A stretch of 64,000 nucleotides of DNA from Firmicutes bacterium UBA1739 (GTDB lineage: Bacteria; Bacillota; Clostridia; Peptostreptococcales; Anaerovoracaceae). Within the stretch, counting starts at the first letter, position 1. Each line of letters opens with the position of its first letter. The stretch spans positions 1 to 64,000 of the forward strand of contig DCHZ01000023.1 in NCBI GenBank assembly GCA_002315385.1. Reading direction: 5' to 3'. Below the pieces are notes generated by a model. It saw nothing but the letters and a program-made list of their open reading frames with translations. It ran no database searches and had not been told where the DNA came from. Both the position numbers and the translations under genes were made by a program. Of the stretch, positions 20,357 to 29,168 are shown in pieces.

Positions 20357-21214
20357 ATGTCTATTAATATTGAAAATCTTACTCATGTTTATAACAGGGG
20401 TCTGAGTTACGAAACCGTGGCCCTGAATAATGTGAGTTTTACAATAAATGATGGTGAGTTTGTTGGAATTATCGGACATACGGGCTCCGGAAAATCGACC
20501 TTAATCCAGCATTTGAACGGCATATTGAAGCCTGACAGCGGAAGAGTTGTGATAAACGGTATAGATTTGGGCTCGAAAGAGACTAATATGGCCGAAATGC
20601 GCAGGAAAGTCGGTCTGGTGTTTCAGTATCCGGAGTATCAGCTTTTTGAAGATACTGTGGCCGGGGATATTGCCTTCGGACCCGGGAATCTCGGACTTTC
20701 TCCCGAAGAAACTGAGGAAAGAGTCAGAAACGCAATGAGGCTGGTTTCACTGCCCTATGAAAGCTATGCGGAAAGATCTCCATTTGATCTCTCGGGGGGG
20801 CAGAAAAGAAGAGTTGCCATAGCGGGTGTAATTGCAATGAATCCTGAAATACTTATTCTTGACGAGCCGACAGCAGGTCTTGATCCGCGTGCTCACCGGG
20901 AAATAGTGAATATGCTTACTAATCTCCACAAAAATTCGAACATTACTATTATTCTTGTATCTCACAATATGGAGGATATGGCTGAAATTGCAGACAGATT
21001 GATTGTAATGCATAAAGGTGAAATTTTTGCGCAAGGTGCACCTGAAGAGGTCTATTACGAGCGAAACAGACTGCTGGAAATAGGATTGGATGTTCCGCAG
21101 CCTATGATGTTCATGTCAATGCTTGAGAAAAGAGGCATAGATTCTCATCGCAGCATATTGACAATAGACGAGGCAGCTGATGAAGCAGAAAGAATACTGA
21201 GGGGTAAAATATGA
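20357..21214 (+). CDS. ecfA2: ECF transporter energy-coupling ATPase EcfA2
   Basis: Second ATPase of the ECF module, 285 residues, with Walker A GHTGSGKST, signature LSGGQKRRVAIAG and Walker B ILILDEPTAGL. The ATG at 20357 is chosen: GGAG lies 6 nt upstream, whereas a TTG at 20345 would sit within that ribosome binding site. The stop overlaps the ecfT start by 4 bases (ATGA). Confidence 0.95.
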   Translation: MSINIENLTHVYNRGLSYETVALNNVSFTINDGEFVGIIGHTGSGKSTLIQHLNGILKPDSGRVVINGIDLGSKETNMAEMRRKVGLVFQYPEYQLFEDTVAGDIAFGPGNLGLSPEETEERVRNAMRLVSLPYESYAERSPFDLSGGQKRRVAIAGVIAMNPEILILDEPTAGLDPRAHREIVNMLTNLHKNSNITIILVSHNMEDMAEIADRLIVMHKGEIFAQGAPEEVYYERNRLLEIGLDVPQPMMFMSMLEKRGIDSHRSILTIDEAADEAERILRGKI

Positions 21215-22014
21215 TAAGAGACATTACACTGGGACAGTATTATCCGGGGGATTCTTTTATTCACCGTCTGGATCCGCGACTGAAAATAATAGCGGTATTA
21301 GTATTTATCGTGGCATTATTCATTACTTCTGAGTTTTACGGATTTATTTTTACAGCTGTATATCTTGCAGTGGTGATAATCATTTCAAAAGTTCCGCCGA
21401 GGTTTATCCTGAGAGGCATGAAACCTGTACTGCTGATACTGATCTGCACATTTATCATAAATATTTTCGTAATTAAAGGCGGAGATGTTATATTTAAACT
21501 AGGCTTTCTCAGCATAGAGCAGAACGGAATCAAAATGGCTGTTTTTCTTGTAACCAGACTTGTTATGCTGATTATCGGTTCATCTATGCTTACATTCACA
21601 ACAAAGCCGATGATGCTCACTGACGGACTCGAAAGTCTGATGAACCCCCTGAAAAAGGTCGGAGTTCCGTCTCACGAGCTTGCAATGATGATGTCAATTG
21701 CTCTTAGGTTTATACCTACGTTGCTGGAGGAAACAGATAAAATAATGAAGGCTCAGCTGGCCAGAGGTGCTGATTTTGAGACGGGAAGTATAGTAAAGCG
21801 TGCAAAAGGCTTAATCCCTATACTTATTCCGCTGTTTATCAGTGCTTTCAGAAGGGCTGATGAGCTGGCTATGGCAATGGAAGCGAGATGTTACCGGGGC
21901 GGAGAGAACCGTACCAGAATGAATGCATTAAAGTTTAGTATCAGAGATCTGGTGGCCGGTGCAGTTACTGTCCTGATGGCTGCCGGAATAGTAATAACTA
22001 AAATTGCAATGTGA
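21211..22014 (+). CDS. ecfT: ECF transporter transmembrane protein EcfT
   Basis: The membrane scaffold of the ECF module, 267 residues with about five to six hydrophobic segments. Coupling helices carry Ala-Arg motifs (AQLARGADFE and MEARCYRGG) that contact the two ATPases. In many relatives truA, rplM and rpsI come next; here the unit ends with a terminator. Confidence 0.94.
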   Translation: MIRDITLGQYYPGDSFIHRLDPRLKIIAVLVFIVALFITSEFYGFIFTAVYLAVVIIISKVPPRFILRGMKPVLLILICTFIINIFVIKGGDVIFKLGFLSIEQNGIKMAVFLVTRLVMLIIGSSMLTFTTKPMMLTDGLESLMNPLKKVGVPSHELAMMMSIALRFIPTLLEETDKIMKAQLARGADFETGSIVKRAKGLIPILIPLFISAFRRADELAMAMEARCYRGGENRTRMNALKFSIRDLVAGAVTVLMAAGIVITKIAM

Positions 22015-22075
22015 CAGGATTCACATATTGTTCACAAAATCGCCATATAATTATGAGATATTATATAAAAGTGAA

Positions 22076-22103
22076 GAGCGGATTATTCATCCGCTCATTT
22101 TTT
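22076..22103 (+). terminator. terminator of the ECF genes
   Basis: GAGCGGAT (22076-22083) pairs with ATCCGCTC (22089-22096) around a 5-nt loop, followed by ATTTTTT. Confidence 0.9.
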
Positions 22104-22167
22104 AAAATGAACGGTTTAGTGTGGCGGTATCGGATATTCCGTGCAGCTGACCTGAGAAGGAGAAATT

Positions 22168-22836
22168 ATGAACGTATTAATTGCAGAAGATGAACAGAAA
22201 TTGAGAGACATAGTTGTTAAATATCTGAAAAAAGAAGGATATACGGTTTTTGAGGCCGAAAACGGTGAAAAAGCTTTGGAGAAGTTTAATGAAGCTCCGA
22301 TGGATATTGTAATTCTGGATGTAATGATGCCTGTTGTGGACGGATGGTCATGCTGCAGAGAAATCAGGAAAACTTCTGAGGTTCCCATCATTATGCTTAC
22401 TGCCAGAAGTGAAGAAAATGACCGGGTGTTCGGATTTGAACTCGGTGCGGATGATTATGTGACAAAGCCTTTCAGCAACAGAGAACTGATGATGAGAGTC
22501 AAGTCATTGATAAGGAGAAGTGCAAAAGATAATGAAACTGTGCTGGAAGCCGGAAAAATCAAAATCAATGTCAGAGCTCACAGAGTCATTATGGATGGAA
22601 AAGAACTGGAGCTTTCTCCGAAAGAGTATGATTTACTGATGTTTTTCTGGGAAAACTGTGATATTGCTCTGTCCAGAGAGAAAATAATTGACAAAATCTG
22701 GGGATATGATTATTACGGTGACATGAGAACGATAGACACTCACATTAAGAGGTTAAGAAGCAAAATAAAGGATTCGGGATGCGAGATTCAGACTGTAAGA
22801 GGCGTGGGATACCGATTTGTTGTGAGCGAGGAATAG
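22168..22836 (+). CDS. OmpR/PhoB-family response regulator
   Basis: 222 residues: a receiver domain with phosphoacceptor D51 (VILDVMMP) and the conserved Lys of DDYVTKPF, then a winged-helix DNA-binding domain (about 125-220, ending TVRGVGYRF). AAGGAG precedes the ATG. Paired with the histidine kinase 6 nt downstream. The regulon cannot be read from sequence; the adjacent L,D-transpeptidase suggests a cell-wall link, but this is only proximity. Confidence 0.93.
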   Translation: MNVLIAEDEQKLRDIVVKYLKKEGYTVFEAENGEKALEKFNEAPMDIVILDVMMPVVDGWSCCREIRKTSEVPIIMLTARSEENDRVFGFELGADDYVTKPFSNRELMMRVKSLIRRSAKDNETVLEAGKIKINVRAHRVIMDGKELELSPKEYDLLMFFWENCDIALSREKIIDKIWGYDYYGDMRTIDTHIKRLRSKIKDSGCEIQTVRGVGYRFVVSEE

Positions 22837-22842
22837 GATGAT

Positions 22843-24318
22843 ATGAAAAAATCCATATTTACCAAAACCTTCGTAACAATTATTATTGCGGTATTGATTA
22901 TTCTGGGTGCTGCGTATGCCGTTACAAGTCTGTTTGCAAATAATATCTATTATTCAAGCAAAATTAATCAGGCAAAGCAGGTGGCTGATTCGGTGAGAGA
23001 TATTTTCGAAGAAGATGACATGAGCTATACAGATTTCATTTACAGTGTCGATGAGATGGTAATTCAGATGGGCGGTCGTGTCATTGTTCTCGATAAGGAT
23101 AATAATATGATTTATGGAAGCAGAAGCTCCACTACGTTGACAAACTTAAACGACAGCTTTGTGCCTACCGACGCTCTTGATTTGAAATCAGGTCAGAACC
23201 AGGTATATGAGTATAAGAATTCAAAAGGAGAAGTGATACAGTATACTTATGCAGAGCGACTTGAGAACGGAGTTCTTGTAATGGTGGGTATTCAGGTGAA
23301 AGCAATAGCCGACACTGTGGCGATAATAAAGCGTGTAATGATGTTTGTAATGATTGCATCTGCAATAATCGCGATGGATGCGGCTTACATATTATCCAGA
23401 AATATATCGGTCCCTCTCAGAAGACTGAATTACGTTGCAAAAGAAATCGGCCGTCTGAATTTTGATGTCAGATATGAAGGGAAAAGAGAGGATGAAATCG
23501 GTGATTTGGGAAGAACGATAAATGAACTGTCGGAAAAGCTTGAAAAGAATATTACCGGGCTTCAAAATGAACTGGAAAAAGAAAAAAATATGGATCATTT
23601 GAGAAGGCAGTTCATCGCCCAGGCTTCCCACGAAATGCAGACACCCATAGCAATAATAAACAGCTATATGGAGGCAATAGAGGACGGAATTGTTGAAGAT
23701 GAGGAAGAACGGGAAAGATATTTCTCAATTATTTCCGATGAAACAAATAAAATGAGCAAGATGGTAAAAAGCATGCTGGATCTTTCTCAGATTGAATCGG
23801 GAACCTTCACAATTGATCGTGAGGAATTTGATATTTACGGACTTCTGGAACCGGAATGTGAAAAATTCGGAATTCTTGCCGACAGTCAGGATCTGAATTT
23901 CTTCCACACAGAAATACCTGACAATGCTTTCATGATTTACGGAGACGAATTCAGGCTGGAACAGGTGCTTACAAACTTTATTTCCAATGCATATAAACAT
24001 GCTAAAGGAAGCAGGAGAATAGTGCTGAATTTTGAAGAACTCAGTGAAGAGGAAATGGTAGAGATGCCTAAAAACAGGTATGACCAGGGCATTAGAATTT
24101 CTGTGTGGAATGAGGGAGATCCAATAAGCGAAGAAGACTTGCCATATATATGGGAAAGCTTTTATAAGGCACAGACACTTACAGGACAGAAAGGCACCGG
24201 GCTGGGACTTTCGATATCAAGGAGCATTCTGCAGCTGCACGATTATATGTTTGGCGTAAGCAATGTAAACGGCGGAGTAGAATTCTGGTTTGAAGCTCCG
24301 GGAAGACATGTAAAATAA
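22843..24318 (+). CDS. membrane sensor histidine kinase
   Basis: 491 residues. TM1 (about 8-31), an extracytoplasmic sensor of about 130 residues, TM2 (about 166-187), HAMP, a HisKA dimerisation domain with phosphoacceptor H263 (SHEMQTPIA), and an ATP-binding domain with N box (NFISNAYKHA) and G box (GTGLGLSIS). The signal is unknown. HEMQTP in place of the usual HELKTP is a mild variant. Cognate of the preceding regulator. Confidence 0.93.
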   Translation: MKKSIFTKTFVTIIIAVLIILGAAYAVTSLFANNIYYSSKINQAKQVADSVRDIFEEDDMSYTDFIYSVDEMVIQMGGRVIVLDKDNNMIYGSRSSTTLTNLNDSFVPTDALDLKSGQNQVYEYKNSKGEVIQYTYAERLENGVLVMVGIQVKAIADTVAIIKRVMMFVMIASAIIAMDAAYILSRNISVPLRRLNYVAKEIGRLNFDVRYEGKREDEIGDLGRTINELSEKLEKNITGLQNELEKEKNMDHLRRQFIAQASHEMQTPIAIINSYMEAIEDGIVEDEEERERYFSIISDETNKMSKMVKSMLDLSQIESGTFTIDREEFDIYGLLEPECEKFGILADSQDLNFFHTEIPDNAFMIYGDEFRLEQVLTNFISNAYKHAKGSRRIVLNFEELSEEEMVEMPKNRYDQGIRISVWNEGDPISEEDLPYIWESFYKAQTLTGQKGTGLGLSISRSILQLHDYMFGVSNVNGGVEFWFEAPGRHVK

Positions 24319-24357
24319 TATAATAAACACGTATTGCAATCACGAGGAGGCAGAAGC

Positions 24358-24819
24358 ATGAGCAATAGAATTATTGTATATAAGGAAAAACGGCGTCTCG
24401 AACTGTGGGGTGAGAATGGAATGATAAAGTCCTACAAAGTGGGTCTTGGCTTTACTCCGAAAGGAGCAAAATCAAGAGAAGGAGACGGGAGAGTTCCGGA
24501 AGGTGATTATTATATCTGCACAAAAAATGAAAAAAGTAAATTTACCCTTTTCATGGGGTTGAGTTATCCGAATGCTGATGACGCTGCCAAAGGCTTTGAG
24601 GCAGGATTGATTTCCGAGTCCGAAAAAAACAGTATTATCGAATCAAACAGAAAACGTAAAAGACCCGACTGGGAAACTAATCTCGGAGGGAAAATAGGTA
24701 TTCACGGAAAAGGCAGCTCTTTTGACTGGACAGCGGGATGCATAGCTCTGGAAGATGAGGATATCTGCGAATTATGGGAATATATGGAAAAAGGCGATGA
24801 AGTAATAATTAATCCTTAA
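24358..24819 (+). CDS. L,D-transpeptidase (YkuD-type) without signal peptide
   Basis: 153 residues made almost wholly of a YkuD catalytic domain: H116-G in GIHGKGSS and the nucleophile C128 in TAGCIALED. Enzymes of this family cross-link or trim peptidoglycan through a cysteine acyl-enzyme. The start at 24358 has GAGGAGG 7 nt upstream; a TTG at 24334 would place the ribosome binding site inside the gene. Neither start yields a signal peptide or membrane anchor (MSNRIIVYKEKRRLELWG), which is odd for an enzyme of extracytoplasmic substrates. It may be exported by another route or act on cytoplasmic precursors. Confidence 0.88.
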   Translation: MSNRIIVYKEKRRLELWGENGMIKSYKVGLGFTPKGAKSREGDGRVPEGDYYICTKNEKSKFTLFMGLSYPNADDAAKGFEAGLISESEKNSIIESNRKRKRPDWETNLGGKIGIHGKGSSFDWTAGCIALEDEDICELWEYMEKGDEVIINP

Positions 24820-24833
24820 AGGAATGTGAGGCT

Positions 24834-25484
24834 ATGAGATACAGAAGAGTAAAAGGAGCAACAGAGAAACTGGAAGTGCTGAGCCGGTATATTACATCGG
24901 ACTCAATAAGCTTTAAAGGCCGTTGGAATGAGGCTTTCGGAAATGACAATCCGATATATCTGGAGATGGGCTGCGGAAAAGGAAAATTTATTATAGAACA
25001 GGCGCGCAGAAATCCCGGAAATAATTATATAGGGGTTGAGGGGCAGGAACCGGTATTGCTGAGAGCGGCTCAGAATGCAAAAACCGCGGATCTTTCCAAT
25101 CTTACCTTTATCAGTGAATTTCTGAGACACCCGGATGACTATTTCGACCGTGATGAAATATCGGGAATATATCTGAATTTCAGCGATCCCTGGCCGAAAG
25201 CAAGGCATGCCAAAAGGCGTCTTACCCATACCGGATTTTTAAGCTCATACAGAAAAATAGTAAAAGACGGCGGATTTATTCAGTTTAAGACAGATAATGA
25301 TGATTTGTTCGATTTTTCGGTGGAGGAATTCATCAGCAATAAGTTCACGGTTTATGAGCTTTCGTATAATCTGCACGATTCGCATATACGGGCCGGAGAA
25401 ATAACAACCGAATACGAGGATAAATTTCAGCAATGGGGAAAGAAAATCAAATATATTAAAGTGGGAATTAATTCCGTGGAATAA
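24834..25484 (+). CDS. trmB: tRNA (guanine-N7-)-methyltransferase
   Basis: 216 residues. Makes m7G46 in the variable loop of tRNAs using SAM. The SAM-binding EMGCGKGKF motif, the LNFSDPWPKARHAKRRL substrate motif and the C-terminal TEYEDKF segment are complete. 14 nt after the L,D-transpeptidase; a terminator follows. Confidence 0.96.
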   Translation: MRYRRVKGATEKLEVLSRYITSDSISFKGRWNEAFGNDNPIYLEMGCGKGKFIIEQARRNPGNNYIGVEGQEPVLLRAAQNAKTADLSNLTFISEFLRHPDDYFDRDEISGIYLNFSDPWPKARHAKRRLTHTGFLSSYRKIVKDGGFIQFKTDNDDLFDFSVEEFISNKFTVYELSYNLHDSHIRAGEITTEYEDKFQQWGKKIKYIKVGINSVE

Positions 25485-25503
25485 TCAAAGACCTGAAACA
25501 AAG

Positions 25504-25552
25504 CAGGGCACACTGAAAGCATAAACGCTTCAGAATGCCCTGATTTTTGTTT
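25504..25552 (+). terminator. terminator after trmB
   Basis: CAGGGCA (25504-25510) pairs with TGCCCTG (25536-25542), with an inner CTGAAAGC/GCTTCAG helix, then ATTTTTGTTTT. Confidence 0.85.
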
Positions 25553-25553
25553 T

Positions 25554-25766
25554 GCGGACTACTGTGTTGTAATAACAGCGGATTTCTATATCTGGATAAC
25601 CTGGGATAAAGACGGGAATCCCGCACAGGATAATTACAGCAAAGCGGATACAGACCGGACAGGCAGCACTTCTCTTCTGGAAAAAAATTATGAACCTCAT
25701 ACCCATTTTGAAATACTCCTGAACGGAAAGCAGACAGATCCATCAGAGTATCTGATGAAAGAATAA
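25554..25766 (+). pseudogene. C-terminal remnant of an M23-family metallopeptidase
   Basis: A frame with no start codon runs to a TAA at 25764-25766. Its end, HTHFEILLNGKQTDPSEYL, carries the HxH zinc motif and the xxNGKxxDPxxYL tail typical of M23 (LytM/SpoIIQ-type) peptidases. The upstream part (ITADFYIWITWDKDGNP) keeps beta-strand character, but the first metal-binding motif and all of the N-terminus are missing, and the frame begins inside the trmB terminator. I read it as a truncated, non-functional gene. Confidence 0.7.
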
Positions 25767-25788
25767 TATCGATTTTCGGAATAGAGTA

Positions 25789-26097
25789 CTATTCTTCACT
25801 GTCTTTATCGGAGGGTGTGATTTCCTCTTTTGTAATTTCAGCATCGGAGGTTTCATCTGCGGCTCTGCCGGCATCTTTTCGCGCTTTAATATACAGTATA
25901 ATTAAAATGACGGCAATAAACGAATAAATTATAATTATCGGCACGTTACTACCGGTTTTGGAGAGAGTTTTTTCCATTATTCCCATTAGAATCAGAGCGA
26001 TAACTATTACCGCAGTTAATATTAAAGACAGACCTTTTTTCATAACACTGTTAAGAATCCAATTATCCTTCCGGGTAACCGGATTTTTTCCTTTCAT
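25789..26097 (-). CDS. small two-TM membrane protein of unknown function
   Basis: 102 residues: a basic N-terminus, two membrane segments (about LSLILTAVIVIALILMGIM and VPIIIIYSFIAVILIILYI), then a charged C-terminal tail rich in Asp and Glu. No family was recognised. No clear ribosome binding site precedes the ATG at 26097, but a good minus-strand promoter lies 71 bp upstream with a structured leader between them, which supports expression. Confidence 0.6.
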   Translation of the reverse strand: MKGKNPVTRKDNWILNSVMKKGLSLILTAVIVIALILMGIMEKTLSKTGSNVPIIIIYSFIAVILIILYIKARKDAGRAADETSDAEITKEEITPSDKDSEE

Positions 26098-26167
26098 GAA
26101 GTAATTTGCTGACCTGTTCAGCGAAAACGGACGAGCCGAGTCGGTTTCCGTGAGGTTAGCTTATTTA

Positions 26168-26196
26168 ATTATATAACATTAAAAAAATCAGTGCAA
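26168..26196 (-). promoter_or_regulatory. minus-strand promoter of the small membrane protein
   Basis: Read on the minus strand: TTGCAC (26196-26191), 17 bp, TATAAT (26173-26168). The transcript would start near 26160, leaving a leader of about 63 nt with a CGGAAACCG-type hairpin. Confidence 0.6.
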
Positions 26197-26328
26197 TAGA
26201 TACTGCCGGACGACAGAATAAATAAAAGTCAGAATATGTATGCGTATGTATGCGTTTCCGAGGTATACAGTCGCTTTGAATCGGAACGGGACATACTGAA
26301 TTCATAATTGAAAAATACAAACTTTTAC

Positions 26329-26356
26329 TTGACAAAGTGAAATCATTAGCTATAAA
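26329..26356 (+). promoter_or_regulatory. promoter of typA
   Basis: TTGACA (26329-26334), 16 bp, TATAAA (26351-26356), about 40 bp upstream of the gene. Confidence 0.7.
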
Positions 26357-26403
26357 ATAAACTGTTTGAAATTATAAATCATGAAATGAGGTTGAATATA
26401 CAA

Positions 26404-28239
26404 ATGAAAGATAAAGGTTTGAGAAATATAGCCATTATTGCTCACGTAGACCATGGAAAGACAACACTTGTCGACCAGCTGTTAAAACAGTCAGGTGTAT
26501 ACCGGGAGAATCAGTCCGTAACAGAGCGTGTAATGGACAGCAATGATCTGGAAAGAGAGAGAGGTATAACAATACTTGCAAAAAACACCTCGGTTCGTTA
26601 CAAAGATGTAAAAATCAATATCGTGGATACTCCGGGTCACGCTGATTTCGGCGGAGAAGTAGAACGTATATTGAAAATGGTAGACGGGGTACTGCTGCTG
26701 GTCGATGCTTTTGAAGGCCCGATGCCGCAGACAAGATTTGTACTGCAGAAAGCACTGGAGCTTAATCACAAAGTAATTATCGTTATCAATAAGGTTGACA
26801 GACCGGAACAGAGAGCTGCCGAGGTGACAGATGAGACACTGGAGCTTCTACTCGATCTCAATGCTACCGACGAACAACTGGACTCGCCTATAATCTACTG
26901 CTCGGCAAAAAAAGGATATGCGGCATATACCGCCGAAGAACTTCAGAAGCCCGGTGAAGAACCGGACAATATGGATATGCGTCCGCTGTTCGATACAATA
27001 CTGAAGTATATCGATGCTCCGGAAGCCGATACCGAAAGCCCGGTACAGATTCTTGTATCGTCAATAGACTACAATGAATACGTGGGAAGAATGGCAGTAG
27101 GAAAAATCGAAAGAGGGATATTAAGACAGGGCCAGGAAGTAACCGTATGCGATTATCACAGCGACAGTACATATAAAGGAAAAATATCAAATATTTATCA
27201 GTTTGAAGACCTGGGAAAAGAAACGGTGGAAGCTGCTTCTGCGGGAAACATTATCTCATTTTCCGGGATAGAAAAAATTACAATCGGTGAAACCGTGTGT
27301 GATAACAGCTGCGTAGAGGCACTTCCCTTTGTCAGAATATCACCACCCACCATTGAAATGGTATTCTGTGTTAATGACAGTCCTTTTGCCGGACGCGAAG
27401 GAAAGTTTGTAACATCAAGAAATCTGAGAGACCGACTGTTCAAAGAACTGCTTAAGGACGTATCATTAAAGGTAACCGAGCTTACCACAGATTCCTTTGC
27501 TGTGGCGGGAAGAGGCGAAATGCATCTTTCCATATTAATCGAAACCATGAGAAGAGAAGGATATGAATTTCAGGTGGGAACACCGCGAGTATTGTACCGG
27601 GAAATTGACGGAAAAAAATGCGAACCGATTGAGCTTGCCGTTATCGATGTCCCTCAGGACAGTGTTGGTGCCGTAATGGAGAAGCTGGGTCCGAGAAAAG
27701 GTGAAATTCAGTCAATGAATCCGATGGGAAGCCGAATAAGGCTGGAACTTTTAATTCCGGCACGGGGACTGCTGGGATATAAAAATGAATTCCTGACGGA
27801 CACAAGAGGTGAGGGAATATTGAATTCGGTATTTCATGGCTATGAGCCTTATAAAGGAGATATTCCCAAAAGAACCGGAGGTTCTCTTATTGCATTTGAA
27901 ACAGGAGAAGCTGTGGGCTATGGATTATGGAATGCTCAGGACAGAGGAGTTCTTTTTATTGGACCCCAGACCCCGGTTTATGCCGGAATGATCGTAGGAC
28001 TGTCTCCCAAAAGTGAAGATATCGCAGTTAATGTGTGTAAAAAGAAGCACGTAACCAACACAAGAGCCGCAGGAAGTGATGAGGCTCTGAGACTGACCCC
28101 TCCGAGAAAAATGAGCCTGGAGCAGTCTCTTGAATTTCTTAAAAACGATGAGCTTCTGGAAATCACCCCTAAGAGTATCAGATTAAGAAAAAAAATCCTG
28201 AATCACGAGGAAAGAATGAAGCAGAGAGCAAGAGGATAA
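26404..28239 (+). CDS. typA: ribosome-associated GTPase TypA/BipA
   Basis: Translational GTPase of the EF-G family that acts in 50S assembly and stress adaptation. From 26404 it has 611 residues ([18 protein letters not shown]). G motifs [16 protein letters not shown] and NKVD are complete, followed by EF-G-like domains and the TypA-specific C-terminus. An in-frame ATG at 26386 is possible; I prefer 26404 because a GAGG lies upstream of it, though at long spacing, and because family members start just before this motif. Confidence 0.95.
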   Translation: MKDKGLRNIAIIAHVDHGKTTLVDQLLKQSGVYRENQSVTERVMDSNDLERERGITILAKNTSVRYKDVKINIVDTPGHADFGGEVERILKMVDGVLLLVDAFEGPMPQTRFVLQKALELNHKVIIVINKVDRPEQRAAEVTDETLELLLDLNATDEQLDSPIIYCSAKKGYAAYTAEELQKPGEEPDNMDMRPLFDTILKYIDAPEADTESPVQILVSSIDYNEYVGRMAVGKIERGILRQGQEVTVCDYHSDSTYKGKISNIYQFEDLGKETVEAASAGNIISFSGIEKITIGETVCDNSCVEALPFVRISPPTIEMVFCVNDSPFAGREGKFVTSRNLRDRLFKELLKDVSLKVTELTTDSFAVAGRGEMHLSILIETMRREGYEFQVGTPRVLYREIDGKKCEPIELAVIDVPQDSVGAVMEKLGPRKGEIQSMNPMGSRIRLELLIPARGLLGYKNEFLTDTRGEGILNSVFHGYEPYKGDIPKRTGGSLIAFETGEAVGYGLWNAQDRGVLFIGPQTPVYAGMIVGLSPKSEDIAVNVCKKKHVTNTRAAGSDEALRLTPPRKMSLEQSLEFLKNDELLEITPKSIRLRKKILNHEERMKQRARG

Positions 28240-28276
28240 CAGGACGCAGCAATTATGACCGCATTTATCTGAAGAA

Positions 28277-28326
28277 AACCCCTTTTGTCGGACAAAATTC
28301 GATGTCTGATGAAAGGGGTTGTTTTA
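28277..28326 (+). terminator. terminator of typA
   Basis: AACCCCTTT (28277-28285) pairs with AAAGGGGTT (28312-28320), with an inner TCGGACA/TGTCTGA helix, then GTTTT. Confidence 0.85.
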
Positions 28327-28786
28327 TGAAAAATCAGTACGGATTTCCGACCGGAATAACTGCGAATAAAGCAGGATCGGGAAAACCGTTATTCATTATT
28401 CGGCAGCTTCGTTAAATATATACGGCTATCATTGAAATCAACAGGAATTAATTGCAAAGAAATGGATAATTACGAAAGGAATAACGTAATTTTACAAGAA
28501 AAGGTGGCAAATTAATTTTTTTTTCAGAAGAAACTTTTATGAATAAAAAGAAAATCTTGTGATTAAAGTGAATTACAGGGAATATAATACATCGTTAAAA
28601 AGTGAAATAATATGAACTATAATTAAAAACAATTGAAATAAAGTTCGAAATAAAACGAATGTTATAGTGAAAATATATTTGATAGTTTGTAAAAATACCG
28701 TAATATTGTTAAATAATTATCGTATTATGTCATAAAAAACAGAAAAATTTCGATGAAAAGGTCAATATGAAAGAAAAAAATTTATA
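28327..28786. other. AT-rich non-coding region upstream of the redox cluster
   Basis: No convincing gene is seen. An AATTACG/CGTAATT hairpin lies at 28508-28531 in local spacing (AATTACG 28468-28474, CGTAATT 28485-28491 by count). A weak promoter-like pair TTGATA (28679-28684) with TAATAT about 16 bp later is present. The length and AT content suggest a regulatory upstream region for the highly expressed cluster that follows. Confidence 0.4.
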
Positions 28787-28815
28787 TAGACGTATTCATG
28801 TGAATATGTTAAAAT
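28787..28815 (+). promoter_or_regulatory. promoter of the dehydrogenase cluster with an embedded palindrome
   Basis: TAGACG (28787-28792), 17 bp, TAAAAT (28810-28815) with a TG extension. The spacer holds a perfect palindrome, TATTCA-TG-TGAATA (28793-28806). A dimeric regulator binding there would cover the promoter, so this is a candidate operator. AAAGGAGG and the first gene follow at 28845. Confidence 0.45.
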
Positions 28816-28844
28816 AACTGTAAACACGAAAGGAGGACGATTAT

Positions 28845-29168
28845 ATGTGTATGAGAGTTACTGACCACGTGATTCTTGGTCAGGATTTAAATCCTAAGAT
28901 GATTGAGATTACAGTTGATGGTCAAAAAGTACCTGCAAAAGAAGGTGAACCTATCTTAGCAGCTTTATTAGCACAGGACATCATGGTAAATCGTTATACT
29001 GTAAAGAGAAATGAACCTAGAGGGTTATTCTGCGGTATCGGACAGTGCACAGACTGTGCAATGATCGTAAACGGAAAAGCAAATGTAAGAACATGCATCA
29101 CTCCGGCTGTAGAAGGAATGATCGTTGAAACACAGTACGGTTATGGAGGTGCAAACGATGTTAAATAA
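28845..29168 (+). CDS. [2Fe-2S] subunit of HcnABC-type dehydrogenase
   Basis: 107 residues with one plant-type [2Fe-2S] domain: C63, C68, C71 and C84 (FCGIGQCTDCAMIVNG...TC). It corresponds to HcnA, OoxA-associated and D-hydroxyproline dehydrogenase small subunits, which pass electrons from flavin to an acceptor. First gene of a tight cluster; it overlaps the next gene by 11 nt. Codon use is strongly biased, like the ribosomal genes, suggesting high expression. Confidence 0.88.
   Translation: MCMRVTDHVILGQDLNPKMIEITVDGQKVPAKEGEPILAALLAQDIMVNRYTVKRNEPRGLFCGIGQCTDCAMIVNGKANVRTCITPAVEGMIVETQYGYGGANDVK

Noticed and set aside
22046..22051. TATAAT upstream of the response regulator as its promoter
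   Set aside because: It has no acceptable -35 and the ECF terminator lies between it and the gene.
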